A stretch of 51,622 bases of DNA from Actinomycetota bacterium (GTDB lineage: Bacteria; Actinomycetota; Acidimicrobiia; Acidimicrobiales; AC-14): positions 1-51,622 of the forward strand of contig VAWU01000013.1 in assembly GCA_005888325.1 (NCBI GenBank). Direction: 5' to 3'. A program made the position numbers and the translations under genes. Under the pieces are notes generated by a model. The model was not told the origin of the DNA, ran no database searches, and was given only the letters and a program-made list of their open reading frames with translations. Positions 42,425-50,959 of this stretch are shown in pieces (position 1 is the first letter of the stretch; each line of letters opens with the position of its first letter).

Positions 42425-43855
42425 CTATGAGTCCTCTCTCACGGGCCGGGCCTTCCAGAAGTAATTGTGCACCCCGTTGGCGGTGGAGATCTTGCGGAAC
42501 GTCATCTCCACGCGGTCGCCGATCGCCACGGTCGCGGGATCGACGTCGGTGAGCTCGCAGCGGAAGCGGCCGCCGCCGTCGAAGTCGACCACTGCGGCGA
42601 CCACCGGCGGGTTCAGCGAGTACGCCAGGCGGTCGATCGTGAACGTGGCGACGGTGGCTCGCGAGTCGGCGAGGCGCTCGTGGGTCACGCGATCGACGGC
42701 ACCGCAGGAGCTGCAGACGCGCGCGGGCGGCAGGTGCCGGGTGCCGCACTGCTCGCAGCGGCTGGCGGTGAAGCCGAACTTCCATTCGTCGTGCCGGAAC
42801 GAAGGGGGCGCCGCCGGGGAGGTCGGGTCGGGCCGTCGGGGAGGCTCCCGGTGCAGCTGACCCCGCCAGGTGAGGAACGTGGCGTACTCGAGGTCGTCGC
42901 GCCCGCGCCCGATCTGTTCAGCCACCGTCGTGTGCCGCCGGTCATGGTAGCGAGCGAGCGCGTCGGTCGTCCGCACGATGCCCACGTCGGCGCCGTCGGC
43001 GAGCGAGACCACCGCGACCACCTGGCCCGGCTGGGCCCGGTCGAAGACGTCGGCGAGCACGATGCCCCGCTGCGCGGCACCCGGGTTGCCGATCCGGCTC
43101 GACAGGTCGTCGACCACCACCTCGGGTCGCACACCGACGGACTTCCTCACCGCGCGTACCGCACGCGGGTGCACGCCGGTCACGACGAGGTGGTCGATCG
43201 CGTCGGCGGTCAAGCTCGCCCGCTTCAACGCCTCGGTGAGTGCCGCTTCTGCGAGCGGGACGTAGGCGTGCTCGCCGAAGCGCTCCTCCCAGACGTGCGA
43301 GGCCGGGTCGCCCGGTATCCGCCAGCGGTCGAGGAACTCCGCCGTCGACGCCGCGCCGCCGAGCAATTCGGCGATCACCGCCTCACCGACAGCGTTGCGG
43401 GGCGCGAACAGGTAAGCGTCGGCTCCGTCGCCTCCGTCGCGCTCGTCGGTGCCGCCCGCGAGCCCGGTTCGCAGGTCGGAGCGGATCACCAGGGTGGGCA
43501 CCGGCGCCGCGATCGCGGCCCGGTTGGCGCCGATGGCCGAGCGCACCGACCCGCCCATGTCGTACGCGCCCACGGACGCGTCGAGGCCGAGGGCGGCGTG
43601 GATGGCCGTTGCGTTGGTCTTGTCGAGATAGGCGGGGTTCGACGACGCGAACAGCAGCTGGCCGACCTCGACGCCCTCAGGCGCCGCGGCCAGCGCGGCG
43701 CGCGCCGCCTCGACTCCCATGGTGGTGGTGTCCTCGTCGTAGGACGCGACCGTGCGGGTGCCGTGGCCGGGAAGCGTGCCGAGCGCGGCGGCGATCGCGC
43801 CGCGCTCGAGCCGCCAGTAGGGGATGTACGTGCCGTACGCGACCAGACCGTTCAC
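42425..43855 (-). CDS. HMG-CoA-synthase-like domain fused to DUF35 OB-fold
   Basis: A 476-residue two-part protein. Residues 1-330 resemble HMG-CoA synthase/KAS III (GTYIPYWRLER, DEDTTTMGVEAAR, LVVTGVHPRAVRAV). At the site expected for the catalytic Cys the sequence is GAYDMGGSVRSAIG (96-109), with no Cys. Residues about 350-476 are a DUF35 domain: rubredoxin-like zinc ribbon C367/C370/C381/C384, then an OB-fold. In archaea, thiolase, HMGS and a DUF35 protein form one complex; here two of them are fused beside the thiolase. The GTG at 43855 lacks a good ribosome-binding site. Confidence 0.83.
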   Translation of the reverse strand: MNGLVAYGTYIPYWRLERGAIAAALGTLPGHGTRTVASYDEDTTTMGVEAARAALAAAPEGVEVGQLLFASSNPAYLDKTNATAIHAALGLDASVGAYDMGGSVRSAIGANRAAIAAPVPTLVIRSDLRTGLAGGTDERDGGDGADAYLFAPRNAVGEAVIAELLGGAASTAEFLDRWRIPGDPASHVWEERFGEHAYVPLAEAALTEALKRASLTADAIDHLVVTGVHPRAVRAVRKSVGVRPEVVVDDLSSRIGNPGAAQRGIVLADVFDRAQPGQVVAVVSLADGADVGIVRTTDALARYHDRRHTTVAEQIGRGRDDLEYATFLTWRGQLHREPPRRPDPTSPAAPPSFRHDEWKFGFTASRCEQCGTRHLPPARVCSSCGAVDRVTHERLADSRATVATFTIDRLAYSLNPPVVAAVVDFDGGGRFRCELTDVDPATVAIGDRVEMTFRKISTANGVHNYFWKARPVREDS

Positions 43856-43911
43856 TCGTGCACCATCCTCGTCCCTCGGATGCTGCACGAGCCCGTCCAC
43901 ATGGACCTGCG

Positions 43912-43961
43912 GTCCTCCGCTGCGCTTCGGTCCTCGGTCACGTGTCCTCCGCCGCGCTTCG
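43912..43961. repeat. Short direct repeat at the MBL gene 3' end
   Basis: GTCCTCCGCTGCGCTTCG (43912-43929) recurs with one mismatch at 43944-43961, spanning the stop of the MBL-fold gene. The significance is unknown; it may be a scattered genomic motif. Confidence 0.35.
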
Positions 43962-45209
43962 CGACTCGCTGGCGGCCCACGCGAAGATGCCCTTGGCCAT
44001 CGTCGACGTCTCGACCGCGACCCGGCGCTCGAACACCTCGGCGCGCGCCGACTGCACGTCGCGGTCATCGGGCGCGGCCAGCGCCGCGAGCTCGACGAGG
44101 TGGCCCGCCAATCGCAGGCCGTCGTCGTTCGCGGCCAGCTCCCGCGCCCGGGCCGCGAGCCGGATCGCGCCGCCGGCCAGCGCGGCCAGCTCCTCGGCGA
44201 GCGCAGCTTCGCGCGCCGGCTTCAGGGTCGAGGGGTTGCCGTCGTACCAGCCGCCGTAGAGACGCCAGACGTTGTGCACGATGAACTCGGGGTCGTCGTA
44301 GACCGGTTGCAGATACGGCTTCTCCAGCAGGTGCGCGGGAGCGCGCACCGTGTGGACGATGTCGTTCAGTCGGGCGCCCTCGTTCATCATCGCCACGGTC
44401 TGCTCGTGCAGCGAGTCGAGCAGGTCGGCCGTGGCGGTGAGCGCCTCGACGATGCGGTCCGCGCCCACGATCGGCACGCCGTGGCCGGGGAGCAGGTACT
44501 CCGCGCCGAGCGCGACCATCTCGCGCAAAGCGGCCGCCCACTCGCGCACGTAGCGCTGCACCTTCTGGGGGTTCCCGCAGTTGGGTGATGCCCAGATGAA
44601 CAGGTCGCCGCAGCAGAGGACCTTGCGCGACGGCACCCACGTCCACGTGTGGTCGTCGGTCTCGCCCATGGCGTGGTGGAGCTCGAAGCGTGTGTCGCCC
44701 ACCTCGAGCGTGTGGCGGTCGACATAGGTCTCGTCCGGATAGCGGTACTCGGTCGGCCAGCGCAGCCCGGGTACCTGGAACTGGCGCTGGTTGATCACGC
44801 CGTTGTACCCGGCCGTCATGACGTAGCGATCGAAGCGGTGGGGCAGGGCCTCGTGGGCCACGACGCGTGGGGCGCGCCATCCCGCGTCACGGGCCTCCTC
44901 GTCGAAGGTGGGCACCCCGAAGACGTGGTCGATGTGGCCGTGCGAGTACACCGCGGTGTCGAGCCGGTCGGGTGACCAGCGGCGCACCTGCTCGTGCACG
45001 TGCCCGGCGGTGAACTCGCTGCCGGTGTCGACGAGCACGAGACCGTCGCCGGTCGTGAACGCGCTCACGTTGGCGAACGCGGGCAGGAAGGCGACGCCGT
45101 CGTCGATCGGTTGGAGCCGGCCCGTCAGCCCGACCGGATGGTGTTGCTTGATCGACGCCTCGCCCCGCCACAGCCGGTCGGCCAACGTGAGGATGTCGGT
45201 CTCAGCCAT
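43938..45209 (-). CDS. Alkylsulfatase-like metallo-beta-lactamase-fold protein
   Basis: A 423-residue protein. The MBL zinc motif is SHGHIDHVFG (H90, H92, D94, H95), with further ligands in MGETDDHTWTW and CCGDLF. After the MBL domain, NPQKVQRYVREWAAALREMVAL and the helical region to about 400 match the dimerisation domain of SdsA1/BDS1-type alkylsulfatases. The C-terminal SCP2-like domain of those enzymes is missing here; a separate SCP2 gene lies 0.7 kb away. The likely reaction is hydrolysis of a sulfate ester or related bond. The start overlaps a possible 17-codon leader peptide. Confidence 0.86.
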   Translation of the reverse strand: MAETDILTLADRLWRGEASIKQHHPVGLTGRLQPIDDGVAFLPAFANVSAFTTGDGLVLVDTGSEFTAGHVHEQVRRWSPDRLDTAVYSHGHIDHVFGVPTFDEEARDAGWRAPRVVAHEALPHRFDRYVMTAGYNGVINQRQFQVPGLRWPTEYRYPDETYVDRHTLEVGDTRFELHHAMGETDDHTWTWVPSRKVLCCGDLFIWASPNCGNPQKVQRYVREWAAALREMVALGAEYLLPGHGVPIVGADRIVEALTATADLLDSLHEQTVAMMNEGARLNDIVHTVRAPAHLLEKPYLQPVYDDPEFIVHNVWRLYGGWYDGNPSTLKPAREAALAEELAALAGGAIRLAARARELAANDDGLRLAGHLVELAALAAPDDRDVQSARAEVFERRVAVETSTMAKGIFAWAASESRSAAEDT

Positions 45210-45255
45210 CGGTCGTCTCGGACACGCCGCTCTCAGACACGCCGTTGTCAGACAT
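45202..45255 (-). CDS. Possible 17-residue leader peptide
   Basis: An ORF MSDNGVSESGVSETTDG starts at 45255, with AAGGAT 5 nt upstream as a possible -10. Its stop overlaps the start of the MBL gene (ATGGCTGA), so re-initiation could couple them. The coding DNA has an imperfect 15-nt direct repeat (GTGTCTGA/GTGTCCGA). It may instead be plain 5' leader. Confidence 0.3.
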   Translation of the reverse strand: MSDNGVSESGVSETTDG

Positions 45256-45280
45256 TGTGCATCCTTACTGCGAGAAGAAC

Positions 45281-45286
45281 TAGTCT
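45281..45286 (+). promoter_or_regulatory. Putative leaderless -10 of tetR (TAGTCT)
   Basis: TAGTCT lies 6 nt before the GTG at 45293. The 83-bp divergent region with the MBL gene should also hold the TetR operator; no clean palindrome was found. Confidence 0.5.
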
Positions 45287-45292
45287 CCCCGC

Positions 45293-45934
45293 GTGGCGAC
45301 AGTCGCACGGAGATCTCTCGCTCGGAGATCACCGGCAGACGACCTCGCGGTCGACGGCCGAGTTGCTCGCGCGAACCGTACCCGGATCGCCGTCGTCGAT
45401 GCGATGCTGCACCTGATCGACGAGGGTGACCTCCGGCCGACGGCTCCCCGCATCGCCGAGCGGGCCGGCGTGTCGCTGCGCTCGGTCTTCCAGCACTTCC
45501 GCGATCTCGAGGCGCTCTTCGCGGCGGCCGCCGCGCGCGAGCTCGAGCGTTTGTCCGCGCTGGTCGGCCCGCTCCCGGTCCGGGCATCGCGCGACGACCG
45601 GCTCGAAGCGTTCGTCGCCCAACGCACGCGCGTGCTCGAAGCGATCACGCCGGTCCGGCGCGCGTCGCTCCTGCAGGAGCCCAGCTCGGCCCAGCTGCGG
45701 TCCAGCCGCACGCGCCTGCTGGCTCTCGCCCGGAGGGAGGTGGCCGAGGTGTTCGCGGCCGAGCTCGACCGGCGTCCGCGCGCGGACCGGGTCGAGCTGC
45801 TCGACGCGCTCGACGCCGCGTCGAGCTGGCAGACGTGGGAGGCATTGCGCGCCCACCAGGGTCTCTCGCCGGCCCGCGCGCGTCGCGTCGTGCGGCGCGT
45901 GCTCTCCGCCCTTCTCGAAGAAGAAAGGAAGTGA
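45293..45934 (+). CDS. TetR-family regulator
   Basis: A 213-residue regulator. A basic N-terminal extension of about 28 residues precedes the DNA-binding domain (RIAVVDAMLHLIDEGD, then APRIAERAGVSLRSVFQHFRDLEALF, about 50-76). The C-terminal ligand domain is helical and Arg/Ala-rich, with no recognisable subclass. It is divergent from the MBL alkylsulfatase-like gene and its stop nearly abuts the SCP2 gene, so it probably controls both. A missing Shine-Dalgarno sequence plus the -10 hexamer supports the GTG at 45293. Confidence 0.87.
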   Translation: MATVARRSLARRSPADDLAVDGRVARANRTRIAVVDAMLHLIDEGDLRPTAPRIAERAGVSLRSVFQHFRDLEALFAAAAARELERLSALVGPLPVRASRDDRLEAFVAQRTRVLEAITPVRRASLLQEPSSAQLRSSRTRLLALARREVAEVFAAELDRRPRADRVELLDALDAASSWQTWEALRAHQGLSPARARRVVRRVLSALLEEERK

Positions 45935-45936
45935 CC

Positions 45937-46362
45937 GTGTCCGACGCATCCACCGATGACGCCCGCAGCGCGCTCGCCGAGCTGGTCGAGGGCCACTCAG
46001 ACGACGAGATCACGAAGGCCGCCGAGGAGCTGGGGATCGACACCCTGCTCGATCAGGTCTTCACCGGCATGGAGCAGGCTTTCCAACCCGACAAGGCCGC
46101 GGGCCAGAGTGCCGTGGTGCAGTGGGACGTCGACGCGCCTGACGGTACGCACTCGCGCACCGTGCACATCGCCGACGGCTCGTGCAAGGTGGAGACCGGC
46201 ACGACCGCCAGCCCGCGCCTGACGCTGACGCTCACACTGCCCGACTTCCTCCGATTCGTCGCCGGGCAGCTGGACGGCATGCAGGCGTTCATGAGCGGCA
46301 AGCTGAAGCTCGGCGGCGACATCATGCTCGCGCAGACCATGCAGGCCTGGTTCGCGACGTAG
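45937..46362 (+). CDS. SCP2 sterol-carrier-like protein
   Basis: A 141-residue protein. The N-terminal part (about 1-45) is acidic and helical. The rest is an SCP2-like domain: VVQWDVDAPDG, TLTLTLPDFLRFVAGQLDG and FMSGKLKLGGDIMLA (about 115-130). Such domains bind lipids or acyl chains, and the C-terminal domain of SdsA1-type alkylsulfatases has this fold. AAGGAA lies 6 nt before the GTG at 45937, which I prefer to GTG 45931. It is co-transcribed with the TetR gene. Confidence 0.87.
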   Translation: MSDASTDDARSALAELVEGHSDDEITKAAEELGIDTLLDQVFTGMEQAFQPDKAAGQSAVVQWDVDAPDGTHSRTVHIADGSCKVETGTTASPRLTLTLTLPDFLRFVAGQLDGMQAFMSGKLKLGGDIMLAQTMQAWFAT

Positions 46363-46375
46363 GTGTCCGCCGCGC

Positions 46376-47146
46376 TCACCGACGCTCGGTGAGCCAGTCC
46401 TCCCACGTGACCGTTCCGTCCTTGTGGTCGGGACAGAGGTTGACGCCCTCCTTGAACGCGCGCGCGGTCTTGCCGGCGATCGGGAACGCGACGACCCGGC
46501 GCGGGCGTCCGCGGGCGTTCGACCAGACGCGGGCCAGGTCGTCGAAGCCACGGACCTCGGGCCCACCCATGTCGGCGGCGCGACCAGAAGGGCCGGCTCC
46601 GACGAGCGCGACGATGCGCGCCGCCACCTCGCCCGCATCGACGGGCTGGAACCGCACCCCGCGGGGCACTGGCAGCACGGGCAGCCGTGCCAGCCGGGTG
46701 AGGAAGCCGTCGAGCAGCGAGTGGAACTGCGTGGCGCGCAGGATCGTGTGCGGTAGTCCCGCCCCTTCGATCACCCCCTCGGCCGCCCACTTGGCCCTGT
46801 AGTACGGCAGTGGGTGGCGGTCGACGCCGACGATCGAGATGTAGACGAGGTGCGGGCTGCGGCCGCGCTTCGCCGCGGCCGTCAGACGGCGGGTACCGTC
46901 GACCTCGGTGCGCTTCGTGCGGCGGAACGGGCTCGTCGCGCAGTGGATCACGACGTCGACGCCGGCGACCGCGCGGTCGAGACCGTCGCCCGCGAGCACG
47001 TCGCCGCGCACGGCCTCGACACCGTCGGGCCGCGACGGCCGGTCCTGACGGCTGAGCAGGCGCACGTCGTGTCCGCCCGACACCAGCCGGGGCACGACCT
47101 CTCGTCCGAGCTGCCCGGTCCCCCCGGTGACCAGGACGAGCGCCAT
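46376..47146 (-). CDS. NmrA/SDR-like NAD(P)-binding protein
   Basis: A 256-residue atypical SDR. The Rossmann loop is TGGTGQLG (7-14), followed by GVEAVRGDVLAGDGL and DVVIHCATSP. YYRAKWAAEGVIEGAG replaces the classical catalytic YxxxK with YRAKWAAE, as in NmrA or UbiE-associated reductase groups, and ILRATQFHSLLDGF is typical of them. It lies 3 nt after the LCP gene. Its substrate is unknown, and it may act as a redox sensor or a quinone-type reductase. Confidence 0.85.
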   Translation of the reverse strand: MALVLVTGGTGQLGREVVPRLVSGGHDVRLLSRQDRPSRPDGVEAVRGDVLAGDGLDRAVAGVDVVIHCATSPFRRTKRTEVDGTRRLTAAAKRGRSPHLVYISIVGVDRHPLPYYRAKWAAEGVIEGAGLPHTILRATQFHSLLDGFLTRLARLPVLPVPRGVRFQPVDAGEVAARIVALVGAGPSGRAADMGGPEVRGFDDLARVWSNARGRPRRVVAFPIAGKTARAFKEGVNLCPDHKDGTVTWEDWLTERR

Positions 47147-47149
47147 CGG

Positions 47150-48037
47150 TCAGTGCGTCTGCAGGATGGCGTCGTCCCGGAAGTCCGCGAAGAGGCTGTC
47201 TGCGCCGGGGCCCGGGAACACCACCGACGCGGGGCCGACCTGGCCCAGGCGGGCCGGCATGACGACGTTGCGCACGTTGGCCGGGTCGACCGACAGTGCG
47301 AGCCGGCCCAGCCGGAAGAGATCGCGCGGGCTCACACCCTCGGCCTGGCAGCGCCGCAGCAGCACCTCGAGGCTGCGCACGACGTTCACCGCCCCCGGCT
47401 GCGCCCGGAACTTGGCGAGCGCGGACAGGATGAGCACGCCCTGGTCATAGGTGCGGGTGAGGTCGCCGTCACCGAGGTGGCGGTTGCGCGAGAACGCGAG
47501 CGCCTGCCCACCGTTCATGTGGACCCTGCCCTGCGGGAAGACGGCGCCCGAGAACCGGTCGTTCATGGCCTGGGGCACGTCGACGTCCACCCCACCCAGG
47601 TCGTCGACCATCCCGATGAGACCATCGAAGTTGGTCACGATCGAGAACGCGATGGGCACGCCGGTGAACGCGCTCACCGTGCGGGTCTGCAGCTCTTGCC
47701 CCCCGAACTCAAAGGCCGCGTTGATGCGCTCGCGCCCATGTCCGGGGATGTCGATCCACGTGTCGCGGGGGATGTCGAGCATGGTGGCGCGGCCCTGTGC
47801 AGGGTTCACGCCGATGACGTGGAGGGCGTCGCCGCGGTTGCCCCCGACGCCGGCGCGTCCGTCGCGGCCGATGACGAGCATGAACGTCAGTCCGTTCGTC
47901 CCCGCGAAGTGGGCCCCGTCGACCTTGTGGATGGTGAACGCGGGCTCCTGTCGAGCGGCGGACGGCAATCCGGTCTCGAACGCGATTGCCATGAGCAGGC
48001 CGCTGAACACGAGTGCGGCGGCCACCACGCGCTTCAC
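47150..48037 (-). CDS. LytR-CpsA-Psr (LCP) family protein
   Basis: A 295-residue exported protein with an N-terminal hydrophobic anchor. LCP marks are RGDALHVIGVNPAQG, LDIPRDTWIDIPGHG, RINAAFEFGG and AFSRNRHLGDGDLTRTYDQG. The family ligates glycopolymers (teichoic acid, arabinogalactan or capsule) onto peptidoglycan. The Asp/Arg residues that hold the lipid pyrophosphate are present. GTG at 48037 overlaps the preceding lipoprotein stop (GTGA). Confidence 0.9.
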   Translation of the reverse strand: MKRVVAAALVFSGLLMAIAFETGLPSAARQEPAFTIHKVDGAHFAGTNGLTFMLVIGRDGRAGVGGNRGDALHVIGVNPAQGRATMLDIPRDTWIDIPGHGRERINAAFEFGGQELQTRTVSAFTGVPIAFSIVTNFDGLIGMVDDLGGVDVDVPQAMNDRFSGAVFPQGRVHMNGGQALAFSRNRHLGDGDLTRTYDQGVLILSALAKFRAQPGAVNVVRSLEVLLRRCQAEGVSPRDLFRLGRLALSVDPANVRNVVMPARLGQVGPASVVFPGPGADSLFADFRDDAILQTH

Positions 48038-48636
48038 CGTTTCACCGCCGTTGTCGTGGTTGTGCCGGCGGGCGTATCACGTGTCGCCAGCATGTCGTAG
48101 CCGCCGATCCTCCACCCGGAGCCCTCCGGCACCAGCACCAGCTCGCCCTGGTGCGCGACGGTGACGCCGGCGCCCTCGACGTCGCGGGCGCGGAGGCGCA
48201 GGTCGATCTGGGCGACGACCAACGGCACCTGGTCGCCCACTCTGAACGGCGTGATGGTGGCGTTGGCCGCGTCGGCCTCGACGCCCCCCCCGGCGCGTGG
48301 CATCCCCTCGCCCACCATTGCCGCGCGATCGCCGGCGCTGATGCGCGGCGCGGTCTCCGCGGTGAAGAGCGGTCCGAGGTCGGGCGCCGAGCCGCCGCTT
48401 CGCATCGGGGCGAGGATCGCGTCGTCGAGGTAGCGCTGGAGCAGCGCCACGGTGGCGTCCCTCACCGCGGCGGGCGTGTCCGGCGACGGAGCGACGTTCA
48501 GGGTGATCGGGCGCGACGCGACGGTGGTGGAGGGCCGGGCGCGCGCCGTCGGCTTCTTCTTCGAGCAGCCCGCGCCACCGACCAGGGCCGTGAGCGCGAG
48601 CAGGACGACGACCAGGCGGCGGGCGGAATCGGGCAC
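48034..48636 (-). CDS. Putative lipoprotein paired with LCP protein
   Basis: A 200-residue exported protein with a lipobox near GGAGC (Cys24), a Lys/Arg/Thr-rich linker, then a mixed domain ending in VAHQGELVLVPEGSGWRIGGYDML. This pattern resembles SnoaL/NTF2-like or Mce-associated domains, but I cannot assign it firmly. Translational overlap with the LCP gene suggests a role in cell-envelope glycopolymer attachment. AATCGT lies 8 nt before the GTG, a possible leaderless -10. Confidence 0.65.
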   Translation of the reverse strand: MPDSARRLVVVLLALTALVGGAGCSKKKPTARARPSTTVASRPITLNVAPSPDTPAAVRDATVALLQRYLDDAILAPMRSGGSAPDLGPLFTAETAPRISAGDRAAMVGEGMPRAGGGVEADAANATITPFRVGDQVPLVVAQIDLRLRARDVEGAGVTVAHQGELVLVPEGSGWRIGGYDMLATRDTPAGTTTTTAVKR

Positions 48637-48728
48637 GACCCCCCACGATTAGCACGCCGCCCGCCCCCACGGGTGGAGTGCGGACGTCGACCAGACGCGA
48701 TCGGACCTGCCGCAGTCGCCCCGCGCCG

Positions 48729-49979
48729 TCAGACCTGCATCGCGGCGCCGACGACGTAGCCCTCGGGCGCGGTGCGTGCGGGTGCCCGCCGGGCGAGAGC
48801 GGCCTCGACGGCCGGTGCCAGACGCTCGAGCTTGTCCTTCGCGCGCGCGTCCTCGCCCTCGTGGAACTCGGGCATGACCTGCTCGGCGAAGAGCTCGAGC
48901 GATTCGCAGATGTGCTCGTGACGGTTGTTGCCCGACTGGCTCACGAAGATCACCTGGTCGACGCCCGCCGCTTCGTAGCCCTTCAGCAGCACGCGGATCT
49001 GGTCGGGCGTGCCGATCGCCCCCCGCAGCGCGCCGAGGCCCTCCTCCATCAGCTGGGCGCCGAGGGGCTGACCCGTGCGCGATGCGATGTCGCGGTCGAA
49101 CCCGAACAGAGAGCGGTTCTTCTGGAACTCGTCCCAGATCACCGTTCGTCCGGGTCGGTGCTGCCCGAACACGTAGTAGTGCGCGAGCGAGTACCCGAAG
49201 AAGTGGCCACCGTCGAGACCGCGGTCGACCGCGGTCGCCTCGTCCTCGTGGCACATCAGGGGCATGACGACGGCGAGGTTGGGGTTCACCGCGAAGCCGC
49301 CCGGCACGCATTCCTCCGACGCGAGCGTGCGGTAGTAGTCGTCCACCCACTGCTTCGCCTCGGCCGGCTCGATGAACGAGAACGAGAGCGCGCCGATGCC
49401 CTTCTGCGCGGCGAGGTGGATGGTCTCGCGCCGGCTGCAGGCGACCCACACCGGCGGATGCGGCTTCTGCAGCGGCTTCGGGACAACGTTGCGTGGCGGC
49501 ATCTTCAGGAACCGGCCGTCGTAGCCCGCGAACGGCTCCTCGACGAACATGCGCGTCACCGCGTCGAGCGCCTCGTCCCACTGGTCGCGCTTGGTGGCCC
49601 GGTCGACGTTGAAGCCCCCCAACTCGGCCTCCGACGAGGACTCGCCGGTGCCGAAGTCCACCCGGCCGTCGGACACGAGGTCGAGCGTGGCGATGCGCTC
49701 CGCGACACGAGCGGAGTGGTTGAAGCCTTGCGGTAACTGCACGATCCCGTGGCCCAACCGGATGCGGCTCGTGCGCTGCGACGCGGCGGCGAGGAACACC
49801 TCGGGCGCCGACGAGTGGCTGTACTCCTCGAGGAAGTGGTGTTCGACCTCCCACGCGCAGTCGATGCCGAGGCGGTCGGCCAGCTCGACCTGGTCGAGCG
49901 CGTCCTTGAGCAGTCGATGCTCGTCGTCGGACTCCCACGGACGCGGGAGCTGGTGCTCGTAGAAGATCCCGAACTTCAT
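48729..49979 (-). CDS. LLM-class flavin-dependent oxidoreductase
   Basis: A 416-residue luciferase-like monooxygenase or F420-dependent enzyme. MKFGIFYEHQLPRPW, EVEHHFLEEYSHSSAPEVFL, RIRLGHGIVQLP and RVDFGTGESSSEAEL form the TIM-barrel FMN/F420 site. The C-terminus includes GTPDQIRVLLKGYEAAGVDQVIF, the conserved end segment. The cofactor (FMN or F420) cannot be told from sequence. GAGAGG lies about 8 nt before the ATG. It may be regulated by the nearby PaaX-like gene, which runs in the same direction upstream. Confidence 0.9.
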   Translation of the reverse strand: MKFGIFYEHQLPRPWESDDEHRLLKDALDQVELADRLGIDCAWEVEHHFLEEYSHSSAPEVFLAAASQRTSRIRLGHGIVQLPQGFNHSARVAERIATLDLVSDGRVDFGTGESSSEAELGGFNVDRATKRDQWDEALDAVTRMFVEEPFAGYDGRFLKMPPRNVVPKPLQKPHPPVWVACSRRETIHLAAQKGIGALSFSFIEPAEAKQWVDDYYRTLASEECVPGGFAVNPNLAVVMPLMCHEDEATAVDRGLDGGHFFGYSLAHYYVFGQHRPGRTVIWDEFQKNRSLFGFDRDIASRTGQPLGAQLMEEGLGALRGAIGTPDQIRVLLKGYEAAGVDQVIFVSQSGNNRHEHICESLELFAEQVMPEFHEGEDARAKDKLERLAPAVEAALARRAPARTAPEGYVVGAAMQV

Positions 49980-50061
49980 CGCATCGCCTCTCTGTCGGTT
50001 GGATCGGCTGGGTTGGCTGAGGGCGGGTTGGCCAAGGGCGCTGAGGCCGCCGGATCTGGAG

Positions 50062-50953
50062 TCAGCGGACGGCCTCGGTGGTCTCGTCGAACAGATGGAA
50101 GAGCGCGGGCCGGCCGTGGGCCGCGCGCAGCGCGAGCGCGAGCCGGCGACTACGCACGAGGAGGTCGCGCGCGGCGCGTCCCGGCCACGGGCGGGGGAGC
50201 AGCTCCGGGGGCAGCAGCGGGTCGTCGTCGAAGACGTCCTGGAAGGCGACGGCCATCGCCAGCGCGCCGGGGAGAAAGGCTCTGTCGGGCAGGCGTTCCT
50301 TGCGCGCGCGCAGGTCGGCGAGCGAGTCGAGCACGAACGACCAGTCGTCGACGAGGGCGTGGTAGCGCGCCGCCAGCTCGTCGACCGGCCAGAGACGGCG
50401 CGCGAGCTCGCGCGGGTCGCGCTCGCCGCCGACCTCGAGGTCGTCAGTTGACGCGGTCGTCACCAGCTCGGCGACGCCGAGACGGTCGGCCTCCGCGCAT
50501 GCCTCCTTGTGCCACGGGTGCGGCGACAAGCAGCCGGTCGCGGAACGAGTCGCGTGCGGCCCGCCGGGCCTCGGGGATGGCGAAGGCCACCAGCCGCCAC
50601 TGCCGGTCCCAGCCCCGTCCTGCCGCGTCCTGCGCGTACGCCAGACGGGTGCGCTCGATCTGGCTGCCGACCGCGGCCATGCCCGCCGGCGTGGCGTCGT
50701 AGCGGGCGCGCTGGCCGCTGCCCGTGCGGGTGAGCAGGCCCTCGGCCGACAGGCGCCGCAGGCAGGACCGGAGCTGCTCGGGGGTCTGCCCGCACGCCTC
50801 GGCCACGGGCAGGAGCTCGGCGGCATCGACCGTGCCGTCGGCGCGCATCATGCCGAAGACGAGCACCCGGGTGGGGACACCCGTGACGCGGACGTCGGGC
50901 CCGTCGTGCTCCCCGGGCCGTCCGGCCGCCGCCAGATCGGTCGTTCTCGCCAC
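50062..50953 (-). pseudogene. PaaX-family regulator disrupted by a frameshift
   Basis: Two overlapping frames together make a PaaX-like repressor. From GTG 50953, residues 1-130 carry the winged helix (ACGQTPEQLRSCLRRLSAEGLLTR) and GWDRQWRLVAFAIPEARRAARDSFRDRLL. The usual continuation appears only in another frame: LSPHPWHKEACAEADRLGVAELV through the PaaX C-terminal domain to the stop at 50062. The join lies near 50525-50535, and about 13-16 residues expected between the parts are absent. PaaX proteins repress aromatic-catabolism genes on binding aryl-CoA. A real deletion or an assembly error could explain this. Confidence 0.7.
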
Positions 50954-50959
50954 GACCGT

